Assembly (NCBI GenBank): GCA_021782995.1
Contig: JAJXUI010000002.1
Span: 1 to 64,000, forward strand
Direction of reading: 5' to 3'
DNA from: Pseudomonadota bacterium
GTDB taxonomy: Bacteria; Pseudomonadota; Gammaproteobacteria; Burkholderiales; Gallionellaceae
DNA: 64,000 bases
Both the position numbers and the translations under genes were made by a program. Under the pieces are notes generated by a model, which was not told the DNA's origin, did not search any database, and saw only the letters and a list, made by a program, of their open reading frames with translations. This document shows, in pieces, positions 1-7,522 of the stretch (position 1 is its first letter; every line of letters begins with the position of its first letter).

Positions 1-555
1 TCCGATCTTCGGGATGAGTTGCTGGACTGGTTGCGTTGCCGGCCGCTGATTCATGTGGAAGGCGATTATGTGCTGCTGCATGCCGGTCTGTTTCCCTCCT
101 GGACGGTGAAGCAGGCAGAGAAGCTGGCACATGAGGTGGGGGCGGTGTTACGTGGCCCGGAATATGTAACTTTCCTGAAAAAAATGTATGGCAACAAGCC
201 GGCTTGTTGGGATGCGGATTTGCACGGCTATGACAGGTTGCGCGCAATAACCAATGCGTTCACGCGCATGCGCATTTGCTCTCCCTCTGGCGAAATGGAG
301 TTCAAATTCAAGGGTGAGGTGAGTGATATTCCGGCAGGTTACTTGCCCTGGTTCGATGTTGCTGGCCGTGCCAGTACCAACAAAACTGTGATATTCGGGC
401 ATTGGTCGGCGCTGGGGCTGGTAAACAAGCCCAATGTGATCGCGCTGGATACGGGATGCTTGTGGGGCGGTGCATTGACGGCGATTCGCCTGGAAGATCG
501 CAAGGTGTTTCAGGTGCCTTGTATGCGACAGGACGGGGCTGTTTTGTCAGGCTGA
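1..555 (+). CDS. apaH: Diadenosine tetraphosphatase ApaH, 3' part
   Basis: The reading frame is open from base 1, so the gene starts upstream of the window; about 184 C-terminal residues are visible. The product would hydrolyse Ap4A symmetrically to two ADP in the cytoplasm and belongs to the calcineurin-like metallophosphatases. Visible family features are the VLLHAGLFPSW segment (the GNHD-x-HAG metal-binding region lies partly upstream), the insert containing CWDADLHGYDRLR, and the late VIFGHWSALGL metal motif followed by LDTGCLWGG. These are characteristic of ApaH rather than of generic phosphoesterases. It converges on the toxin-antitoxin pair with only 27 bases between the stop codons. 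Confidence 0.93.
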   Translation, partial: SDLRDELLDWLRCRPLIHVEGDYVLLHAGLFPSWTVKQAEKLAHEVGAVLRGPEYVTFLKKMYGNKPACWDADLHGYDRLRAITNAFTRMRICSPSGEMEFKFKGEVSDIPAGYLPWFDVAGRASTNKTVIFGHWSALGLVNKPNVIALDTGCLWGGALTAIRLEDRKVFQVPCMRQDGAVLSG

Positions 556-582
556 AGCCCATCCTGCTGCGGAGTGTAGTGT

Positions 583-882
583 TCAAATATGGCTGGGGGC
601 ATATTGTTGTATATTCGACAGAATATCAGTCAGTGCATCCTTGGCCTTCGCCGTATCGTAGTCCATTTGCAGGCCGGTCCAGAAGCCATCGCTCATTCCG
701 AAGAATCGGGATAAACGCAAGCCGGTATCAACTGTAATGGCGCGCTTGCCGGCCACGATTTCCCCAATGCGCCGCTGTGGCACGCCAATTTCCTTGGCAA
801 GCCGGTATTGCGTAATCCCCATGGGTTTGAGAAATTCTTCCAGCAGGATTTCGCCGGGCGTCGGGTAAGGAATTTTCCTCAT
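583..882 (-). CDS. higA: HigA-type antitoxin, XRE family
   Basis: This is a helix-turn-helix antitoxin of about 99 residues that would bind and neutralise the adjacent HigB-like toxin and repress the pair's promoter. The sequence PTPGEILLEEFLKPMGITQY followed by RLAKEIGVPQRRIGEIVAGK is the classic HigA/VapI-type HTH. I place the start at the second ATG (882), which has AGGTG upstream; an ATG at 894 adds four residues but has no ribosome site. It is the second gene of the pair, unusual for most TA systems but normal for higBA. Only 15 bases separate it from the toxin stop. Confidence 0.88.
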   Translation of the reverse strand: MRKIPYPTPGEILLEEFLKPMGITQYRLAKEIGVPQRRIGEIVAGKRAITVDTGLRLSRFFGMSDGFWTGLQMDYDTAKAKDALTDILSNIQQYAPSHI

Positions 883-897
883 GGTGCACCTCATCTT

Positions 898-1176
898 TTA
901 GTGATAGTCGATTATTTCCACATCAATTGCGTTGCCATTTTCAAACCGGAAGCAAATTCGCCATTGGTCGTTTATGCGTATGCTCCAAGTGCCCTTGCGG
1001 TTGCCTTTTAACAGTTCCAGGCGATTGTTGGGAGGAATGCGCAGATCGTCGATTCTGCCGGCACGATTGAGCATGGCAAGTTTACGCATTGCGGAAGTCT
1101 GGATATTCACGAAACGTGGTATGCGGCGTCCGTTGAACAAAGCTTCTGTATCAGCGCACTTGAATGTGGAGATCAT
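898..1176 (-). CDS. higB: HigB-type toxin, RelE/ParE superfamily
   Basis: This 92-residue protein is a RelE-superfamily toxin of the HigB kind, expected to be an mRNA interferase acting with the ribosome. The family signatures are the middle segment with RLELLKGNRKGTWSIRINDQ and the terminal strand WRICFRFENGNAIDVEIIDYH. Toxin-first order with the XRE antitoxin directly downstream is the higBA arrangement. An inverted repeat lies immediately upstream of the start and probably serves as the autoregulatory operator. The length is that of intact members, so I see no sign of decay. Confidence 0.88.
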   Translation of the reverse strand: MISTFKCADTEALFNGRRIPRFVNIQTSAMRKLAMLNRAGRIDDLRIPPNNRLELLKGNRKGTWSIRINDQWRICFRFENGNAIDVEIIDYH

Positions 1177-1181
1177 GGATG

Positions 1182-1208
1182 CAATACTATTGCGCTATAG
1201 TAGTATTG
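1182..1208 (-). promoter_or_regulatory. Probable HigA operator, inverted repeat
   Basis: CAATACTA (1182-1189) and TAGTATTG (1201-1208) form a perfect 8-base inverted repeat separated by 11 bases, starting five bases upstream of the toxin start codon. Its position over the expected promoter fits autorepression by the antitoxin. This role is inferred from position. Confidence 0.5.
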
Positions 1209-1318
1209 TCAATCGTTACTATTGAGGTTGGCTGTGTTTGCCGGAGTTTCCCCTATTGATTTGGTACAAATCAAGAATGCGTTGAATAAGTGTGTCCCGT
1301 TTATACTTCGAATCTCAG

Positions 1319-1506
1319 TACGAACGGAATCATAAAGTTACCGTCTGCCACTGGTGGTGAGCCTGTCGAGCGATCGAACGGCTTGTTCAGCGTGCCCTTA
1401 AACGTAATAACCTTTCGAGCGGAGCCCTTCGAATTCGCTCAGGACAGGCTTGTCGAAGCATAAGATTCCGTTCACATTTCGACAGGCTCAATGCGAACGG
1501 AATCTT
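1319..1506. repeat. REP-like repeat cluster in a 370-bp gene-free gap
   Basis: The gap 1177-1546 has no convincing gene; its right part is built of repeated pieces. GAACGGAATC occurs at 1323-1332 and 1495-1504. GAGCCTGTCGA (1360-1370) is repeated in reverse as TCGACAGGCTC (1479-1489), and a third related piece, GACAGGCTTGTCGA, sits at 1443-1456. A 16-base stem with one mismatch pairs 1462-1477 with 1491-1506 around a 13-base loop. Elements built on the GAGCCTGTCGA core are common dispersed intergenic repeats in proteobacteria. The element lies just downstream of msbA and may act as a transcript end or stabiliser. Confidence 0.65.
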
Positions 1507-1546
1507 GGTAATGGAGTTCAGGGAATCTTCGATAATGAGCTCCGGA

Positions 1547-3337
1547 TCAAGCATTACTTGTTTCATTCTCGCTGACAGACTCATTCCACTCAAACTGGAT
1601 GCGGTGCAGTTGTGCATATACCGCGCCTTTGTTCAGCAACTCCTGATGCGTGCCGGATTCGACGATTTGGCCTTTTTGCATCACCACAATTTTATCCGCG
1701 CGCTCTATGGTTGAAAGGCGGTGAGCGATAACCAGTGTGGTGCGCCCCTGCATCAGCGTCTCCAGTGCGGCCTGCACGTGGCGTTCTGATTCGCTGTCCA
1801 GTGCGGAGGTGGCCTCATCCAGTATCAATACCGGGGCATTTTTAAGGATTGCGCGTGCAATGGCAATGCGTTGGCGCTGGCCACCGGAAAGACGCACGCC
1901 GCGCTCGCCTACTAAGGTATTCAAACCATCCGGCCAATCGCGTATAAATTCCATTGCGTGTGCTGCCGTGGCGGCGGCGATAATCTCGGCCTCGGGCACC
2001 TCGCGCATCTGGCCATAGGCAATATTGGCGGCAATGGTGTCATTAAACAGCACCACTTCCTGGCTTACCAGTGCGATATTTGCGCGCAGGCTGGACAAGC
2101 TCATATCGGCCAGGTCGTGGCCGTCCAGCGTGATGCGGCCGCTGGTGGGGGAGTAAAAGCGCGGTACCAGGTTGGCGATGGTAGTTTTGCCACTGCCTGA
2201 GGCGCCGACCAGTGCAACCGATTGGCCGGCGGGAATGTTGAGGTTGATGTTGCGCAAGGCGAGGCGTACTTCTTGTGTGTCGCCGCTTTGCTGGTAGCTG
2301 AAATTCAGGCTCTCGAACTTGATATCACCTTTTGCCCGAGGGATGCGTGTTTGGCCGGCATCGATTTCGCTGGGGGTATCCAGCAATTCAAACACGCTTT
2401 CCGCTGCGGCGAGGCCGTTCTGCAGATAGACCGTGACACCGGTAATACGCTTCAGTGGCGAAGTCAGCATCATCATTGCGGCGATAAATGACAGAAACGC
2501 ACCTACGGTCGTGCCATCGGTGCGCGATTGCTCGATAGCCAGATAGAACAGATAGGCCAGCGCAAAAGCTGCCACCATTTGCACGATGGGCACATTGGAG
2601 GCGTTGGCCACGGTTTGCTTCATCGAAAAGCGGCGCACCCAGTTGGAGGTATCGGCAAAGCGGTTGCTTTCATACTGCTGACCGCCGAACAGTTTCACCA
2701 CCTTGTGTGCGGTAATGCTTTCTTCGATGACCTGGGTCATATTGCCCATGGCCTGTTGCGAATCGCGGCCGAAGCGGCGCATGCGCAGGTTGATGACTTT
2801 GATGATCACCGCAATCACCGGCATCATCACCAGCGTAATCATTGTCAGCTTCCAGTTCAGATACAGCAGCCAGCCCATCAGTCCGACAATGATGATGGAA
2901 TCGCGGATAAACACGGTGACCACGTTGGTGGCCGCCTCGGTGACACGGGTGACATCATAGGTAAATTTGGAGATCAGCTTGCCGGTGGAGTGGTCGTCGT
3001 AATAGCGCGTGGGCAGTGTCATCAGCTTGGCAAACATTTCATTGCGCAAATCCATCACCACCTTGTCGCCCACCCAGCCGATTGCATAGGCGCTGACAAA
3101 AGAAGCAATGCCGCGTATCAGGAATATCAGCAGGATGAAAACGGGCACTAATTTAATCACCGTTTGATCATGATGCACAAAGGTGCCGTCCAGCATCGGC
3201 TTCAGCAATGCGGGCAGCAGGGGATCGGTAGCGGCGGTGATGGCGGTACCCAGGATGGAAAGCGCAAAGGTGCGCCAATACGGTTTCACATAACCGAGCA
3301 GGCGCCGGTAAAGCTGGGAGTTGGTCATTTCAGTCAT
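1547..3337 (-). CDS. msbA: Lipid A export ABC transporter MsbA
   Basis: This 596-residue half-transporter has an N-terminal six-helix membrane domain (about 1-320) fused to an ATPase domain (about 340-580), the MsbA architecture and length. ATPase motifs are all present: Walker A VALVGASGSGKTT, signature LSGGQRQRIAIARA, Walker B VLILDEATSALD and the switch region VIAHRLSTIERAD. It would flip lipid A-core across the inner membrane. MsbA is more likely than another lipid exporter given PYWRTFALSILG at the start and the overall length. The gene stands alone, tail to head with the following kinase-like gene and with the repeat cluster behind it. Confidence 0.9.
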   Translation of the reverse strand: MTEMTNSQLYRRLLGYVKPYWRTFALSILGTAITAATDPLLPALLKPMLDGTFVHHDQTVIKLVPVFILLIFLIRGIASFVSAYAIGWVGDKVVMDLRNEMFAKLMTLPTRYYDDHSTGKLISKFTYDVTRVTEAATNVVTVFIRDSIIIVGLMGWLLYLNWKLTMITLVMMPVIAVIIKVINLRMRRFGRDSQQAMGNMTQVIEESITAHKVVKLFGGQQYESNRFADTSNWVRRFSMKQTVANASNVPIVQMVAAFALAYLFYLAIEQSRTDGTTVGAFLSFIAAMMMLTSPLKRITGVTVYLQNGLAAAESVFELLDTPSEIDAGQTRIPRAKGDIKFESLNFSYQQSGDTQEVRLALRNINLNIPAGQSVALVGASGSGKTTIANLVPRFYSPTSGRITLDGHDLADMSLSSLRANIALVSQEVVLFNDTIAANIAYGQMREVPEAEIIAAATAAHAMEFIRDWPDGLNTLVGERGVRLSGGQRQRIAIARAILKNAPVLILDEATSALDSESERHVQAALETLMQGRTTLVIAHRLSTIERADKIVVMQKGQIVESGTHQELLNKGAVYAQLHRIQFEWNESVSENETSNA

Positions 3338-3393
3338 GGAAGCGATTTGGCCGAGGGATTCAATCGGGCGTAAGAAAAATATAATATAATCAA

Positions 3394-4266
3394 TCAGTTG
3401 AGAAGTTTTCTCATGATGGATTCAGCTTGTTGTACATAGCTGCTGCTGACCATGTTGCAGTGGTTCAGCACATGATAGAGATTATACAGGGGTTTGCGCC
3501 GGGCATAGCCGGCATCCAGCGGCCAGGCTGCCTGGTACGCGGAATAGAACGCGGCCGGGTAACCGCCAAACAGTTCTGTCATCGCGATATCGGTTTCGCG
3601 GTCGCCGTAGTAAGTGGCGGGATCGAATATTACCGGGGTGTCGTTCCTGAGATAGGCGTGATTGCCGCTCCACAGATCGCCGTGCAGCAGTGAGGGTGAA
3701 GGCTGGTGATCACCCAGTAATTCAGGCAGCGCATCCAGTACCTGTTTGCCCAGTGCCTGCAGCTGACCGCGATAGCCATTGCGCGCAGCTTCTTCCAGTT
3801 GATGCCCTAGGCGCTGTTCGCGCCAGAATTCCTGCCAGCCTGAAGTCCAGCTGTTGGGTTGCGGGGTGAGGCCGATGGTGTTGTTGCGATGCCAGCCGAA
3901 TTGGCTGGCGGTGCTTCGATGCATCGCAGCCAGTTGTTTACCCAACGCTTGCGCGTCGCCGCGGCCTGACATGTCGAGAAATTCCAGCACGAGAAAACTG
4001 TTGGCGCCAGCGCTACCCGCAGTAACCGGCTTGGGGACTCGAATCGTATTTGTTGCGGCAATTGCCTCCAGCCCGGCTTGTTCGGCGGCGAACATGTCCA
4101 GCCGGTTGACGGCATTGATTTTGACCAGGAACTGGCGATGATCCTTGCCATGCAAATGCCATGCCTGGTTGGAGTCCCCTCCGCCGAGTGGCCTGACATT
4201 GCCATGCTGGAATTCTGCGTGGATGGCGATGCTGATTTGGTCATCAATTTCAGTCCAGTCAATCAT
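3394..4266 (-). CDS. Fructosamine/ketosamine-3-kinase family protein
   Basis: At about 290 residues this matches bacterial fructosamine-kinase-like proteins, which use a protein-kinase-like fold to phosphorylate ketosamines on glycated amines. Visible motifs are the glycine-rich GGGDSNQAWHL near the start, the catalytic LLHGDLWSGNHAYL (HGD loop) and VIFDPATYYGDRETDIAMTE (metal-binding D). I start at the ATG at 4266 (MIDWTEID) because it gives the family length; the frame stays open to an ATG at 4335 but the extra 23 residues look unlike the family. Neither start has a strong ribosome site. Substrate is unknown. Confidence 0.85.
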   Translation of the reverse strand: MIDWTEIDDQISIAIHAEFQHGNVRPLGGGDSNQAWHLHGKDHRQFLVKINAVNRLDMFAAEQAGLEAIAATNTIRVPKPVTAGSAGANSFLVLEFLDMSGRGDAQALGKQLAAMHRSTASQFGWHRNNTIGLTPQPNSWTSGWQEFWREQRLGHQLEEAARNGYRGQLQALGKQVLDALPELLGDHQPSPSLLHGDLWSGNHAYLRNDTPVIFDPATYYGDRETDIAMTELFGGYPAAFYSAYQAAWPLDAGYARRKPLYNLYHVLNHCNMVSSSYVQQAESIMRKLLN

Positions 4267-4371
4267 GGATGATGGGGTATGTGTAGTCAAAATGGATGGA
4301 CGGGTTTCACGCCTGGATCTGCTATATATTACCATCGGCCATCAGGGCGGCCCGGATGCGAAACGCCTTGC

Positions 4372-4399
4372 TTGCGGCGGGGTGTGGCAGGCATATAAT
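4372..4399 (+). promoter_or_regulatory. Putative sigma-70 promoter
   Basis: TTGCGG (4372-4377) and a perfect TATAAT (4394-4399) are separated by 16 bases. The predicted transcript would begin around 4406, very close to the start codon region of the next gene. This is sequence inspection only. Confidence 0.45.
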
Positions 4400-4413
4400 C
4401 GTCAGAAATACCA

Positions 4414-6327
4414 ATGGGGGAAAACTTGAGCGCAATCCACCCTTCGCAATTCACCTTTTTTGAAGCGCACGCACCCTTTGACCGTATGGAGCATAGGCAC
4501 CTGCAATGGATGCTTGAACACATGCAGGTGGCATATTATGAGGCGGGAGAAATCATTCTGACCCCGGCGCAGGGAAGCATCAGCCGCTTTTTTGTCATTA
4601 AACAGGGGGCCGTTCATGGCGAACAGGAAATCGCCAGAACGGATGAGCAGCATGCCTGGCTGGAGCTGGTGGAGGGGGAGTGCTTTCCGCTCGGTGCGTT
4701 ATTGTCCAGTCGGCCTGTCGCAAGCGTTTATCGTGCTGCCAGCGATACGTTCTGCTATGAAATGGCGGCGGTAGATTTCAATACCTTGCTGGAGATGAGT
4801 GCGCCGTTCCGTGATTTCTGCACGCGCCGTATCGCCAACCTGCTGGAGCATTCCAAAAGCCTGATCCAGGCGCGCTACACCCAGAGCAGTGCCGAGCAGC
4901 AATCGTTGACCAGTCCGCTGGCAGCGCTGATCAGCCGCGCGCCGGTGACTTGCACGGAAAGCACGACAGTACGAGAAGCGCTGGAAATGATGCAGCATCA
5001 CCGGGTGGGTTCCATTGTCGCGGTGGACAGTGAATTTCGTCCTGCCGGCATCCTGACCTTGCAGGATGTGCTGACACGGGTAGCCTTGCCTCAGGTAGAC
5101 CTCGCGCAGCCGGTGCTTGGCATCATGTCGCGCGAGCTTACCCTGCTCGCGCCACAGGCGCAGGCGCATGAAGCTGCAATGATCATGGCCCAATACGGCA
5201 TGCGCCATGTGCTGCTGGTGGAAAATGGCAGGCTGACAGGTGTAGTGTCGGAAAAGGACCTGTTTTCCCTGCAACGGATAGGGTTGCGCCAGCTCAGTCT
5301 GGCGATCAGGCATGCAGAGAATCTGGGTGAGTTGCGGCGATCAGCTGCGGACATTCATCAGATGGCGCATAACATGATGGCGCAGGGGGTGCCACCCGAG
5401 CAGCTCACGCAATTCATTTCCACACTGAACGACCTGCTGACGATGCGCATTATCGAGCTTGAATTTTCTGCAAGTGAACTGGCGGGCACGGAAATGCTTG
5501 CGTCGGTTTGCTGGATTGCGCTGGGTTCGGAAGGGCGTTTTGAGCAAACATTGAAGACCGACCAGGATAACGGGCTGATTTTCGAGGTGCCGAACGGACT
5601 GTCGGCGCAGCAGGTGCGCGAGAAACTCCTGCCTGTCGCAGCGCGTATCAACATCGCGCTTGCTGAATGCGGATTCCCGTTATGCAACGGCAAGATCATG
5701 GCTTCCAATCCACAATGGTGCCTGTCCTTGCAGGAGTGGAAGCAGGTGTTTGCCGGCTGGGTGGAGAATGGCACGCCCAAGGCCTTGATGCATGCCTCCA
5801 TTTTCTTCGATTTCAGGGCGCTGTATGGCAAGGCTGGGCTGGCCGACACCTTGCGTACATGGTTAATGGGGGAGGTAAAGGGCAAGTCCAGGTTCCTTTA
5901 CCAGATGGCGGAAATTGCCTTGCAGAACCGGCCGCCGCTGGGTCTGGTGCGAGATTTTGTCGTCAGCCGGGAAAAAACCATAGACCTCAAGCTGAATGGC
6001 ATTACACCCTTTGTGGATGCGGCGCGCATATTCAGCCTCGCCGCAGGCGTGACGGCTACCAATACCGTATCGCGCCTGCGCGCAAGTGCAGAACAGTTGC
6101 GCTTCCGGCCGATGGAAGTGGATGCCTGGGTGGACGCATTGCTGTTCATCCAGGTGTTGCGCCTGCGCCATCATGATGAGTTGTCCGAACAGGGAATGGC
6201 GGATACGGAGCTGGATAACCGCATCGACCCGTCGCAACTGAATGAGCTGGATCGGCGCATCCTGAAAGAAGCTTTCAGGCAGGCGCGCAAGCTGCAATCC
6301 CGCCTCGCGATGGAGTATCAGCAGTGA
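4414..6327 (+). CDS. cNMP-binding, CBS and DUF294 nucleotidyltransferase-like protein
   Basis: This 637-residue cytoplasmic protein has a cyclic-nucleotide-binding-like domain (about 20-140), paired CBS domains (about 165-290) and a DUF294 nucleotidyltransferase-like region with the motif ALGSEGRFEQTLKTDQDNGL (about 365-390), then a helical tail. Similar proteins resemble GlnD-type regulators and usually sit beside an SLC5 symporter and a DnaQ-like exonuclease, as here. The role is probably sensory, but its substrate is unknown. ATG 4414 is the annotated start; TTG 4426 is a real alternative because GGGGGA lies about five bases before it. It overlaps the next gene by four bases, so the two are translationally coupled. 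Confidence 0.85.
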   Translation: MGENLSAIHPSQFTFFEAHAPFDRMEHRHLQWMLEHMQVAYYEAGEIILTPAQGSISRFFVIKQGAVHGEQEIARTDEQHAWLELVEGECFPLGALLSSRPVASVYRAASDTFCYEMAAVDFNTLLEMSAPFRDFCTRRIANLLEHSKSLIQARYTQSSAEQQSLTSPLAALISRAPVTCTESTTVREALEMMQHHRVGSIVAVDSEFRPAGILTLQDVLTRVALPQVDLAQPVLGIMSRELTLLAPQAQAHEAAMIMAQYGMRHVLLVENGRLTGVVSEKDLFSLQRIGLRQLSLAIRHAENLGELRRSAADIHQMAHNMMAQGVPPEQLTQFISTLNDLLTMRIIELEFSASELAGTEMLASVCWIALGSEGRFEQTLKTDQDNGLIFEVPNGLSAQQVREKLLPVAARINIALAECGFPLCNGKIMASNPQWCLSLQEWKQVFAGWVENGTPKALMHASIFFDFRALYGKAGLADTLRTWLMGEVKGKSRFLYQMAEIALQNRPPLGLVRDFVVSREKTIDLKLNGITPFVDAARIFSLAAGVTATNTVSRLRASAEQLRFRPMEVDAWVDALLFIQVLRLRHHDELSEQGMADTELDNRIDPSQLNELDRRILKEAFRQARKLQSRLAMEYQQ

Positions 6328-7040
6328 GCTTCTTCCAGTCCCGGCTGAGCGGCCTGTTCGGCCTGGGATTGCGGCTTTCCAGGGAGCAGTCGCAACGGGT
6401 ACAGCGCTGGCAAGCGCTGCCGGCACAGGCCTTGAGTGTGCCGTTTGCCGATGTGCGTTGCGTGGTGGTGGATGTGGAAACCAGCGGCTTGCATTTGCGG
6501 CGTGACAGGCTGATTTCTATCGGGGCAGTCGCGATCGTGAATGGCCGGCTGGACTTGTCAGACAGCTTTTCGATTGTGCTGCAGCAGGAAAAAGTGAGCG
6601 ACAGGGAAAACATCCTGCTGCATGAAATTTCGGGCAGTGTGCAGCGTGCCGGCATTCAGCCGGCAGAGGCATTGCTGGCGTTTCTCGAATATGCGGGGAA
6701 GGACCCGCTGGTGGCGTTTCATGTGACCTTTGACCGCACCATGATCATGCGTGCAATCAAGCGGTATCTGGGGTTTTCCTTCCGGCAGCCATGGCTGGAC
6801 CTGGCTTACATCATGCCGGGTTTGCATCCGGATATGGCAGTGCGCCTGCATACGCTGGATGACTGGAGCGCCAGATATGCCATACGCAATGAAGCCAGGC
6901 ATAATGCCTTGTCGGATGCCTGTGCGACTGCCCAGCTGATGCTGGTAGGTCTGGCGCACGCGAGGCACAGGAACATTACCAGTTATGAAGGGCTGCAGTA
7001 TCTGGAAAAACTGCACCGTTCCCTGCATGTCAAATATTAG
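6324..7040 (+). CDS. DnaQ-like 3'-5' exonuclease (DEDDh)
   Basis: This 238-residue protein carries the three exonuclease motifs: Exo I VVVDVETSGLHLRRDRLISI (D and E), Exo II FHVTFDRTMI, and Exo III HNALSDACATAQLML (H and D). It resembles the proofreading epsilon subunit and PolC exonuclease domain but has a distinct N-terminal 40 residues and no polymerase-binding tail that I can recognise. The four-base overlap with the upstream gene and conserved co-occurrence with SLC5/DUF4212 symporters suggest a shared function that is not understood. Confidence 0.85.
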   Translation: MSFFQSRLSGLFGLGLRLSREQSQRVQRWQALPAQALSVPFADVRCVVVDVETSGLHLRRDRLISIGAVAIVNGRLDLSDSFSIVLQQEKVSDRENILLHEISGSVQRAGIQPAEALLAFLEYAGKDPLVAFHVTFDRTMIMRAIKRYLGFSFRQPWLDLAYIMPGLHPDMAVRLHTLDDWSARYAIRNEARHNALSDACATAQLMLVGLAHARHRNITSYEGLQYLEKLHRSLHVKY

Positions 7041-7252
7041 TTTCTGCTGAAACAATGATGGACGTACCAGGTTCAGTTTTGCCGGTCGGGAAAATGTCAT
7101 CCATCACTTTATTGCATATCTAATATCCCTGATCGGAAGATTCAGGCGGGATGTTTTCAACCCCTGACAGCAAGCGCCTCTTGTATACTCATCAGTCAAG
7201 TTGCGATGAAATATTCGCAGCTTCTGATAAACATATTCAAGGGGGGTTATCG

Positions 7253-7513
7253 ATGGCGAGCAATGACAATAGCCATGCATACTGGCGGGCAACTCTGGGG
7301 CTGCTGACCAAGATTCTGGCGATCTGGTTTCTGGTGTCTTTCGGGGCAGGAATTCTGTTTGCGGATCTGCTGAACCATATCCATCTTGGCGGTTATCCGC
7401 TGGGATTCTGGTTTGCACAGCAAGGGTCTATTTATGTTTTCATTGCGCTGATTTTCTATTACGCAAAGAAGATGAACGACATCGACCGCAAGTTCGACGT
7501 TCACGAAGATTAA
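7253..7513 (+). CDS. DUF4212 small subunit of sodium:solute symporter
   Basis: This 86-residue membrane protein has two hydrophobic helices (around residues 14-38 and 50-68) and a charged C-terminus (YYAKKMNDIDRKFDVHED). These are the features of the DUF4212 family, which accompanies SLC5 carriers of the VC_2705 type. I chose the ATG at 7253 because AGGGGGG lies just before it. An upstream ATG at 7151 would add 34 residues with no family resemblance. The symporter begins nine bases after its stop, so the two are surely one transcript. Confidence 0.88.
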   Translation: MASNDNSHAYWRATLGLLTKILAIWFLVSFGAGILFADLLNHIHLGGYPLGFWFAQQGSIYVFIALIFYYAKKMNDIDRKFDVHED

Positions 7514-7522
7514 GGGGAAAAC

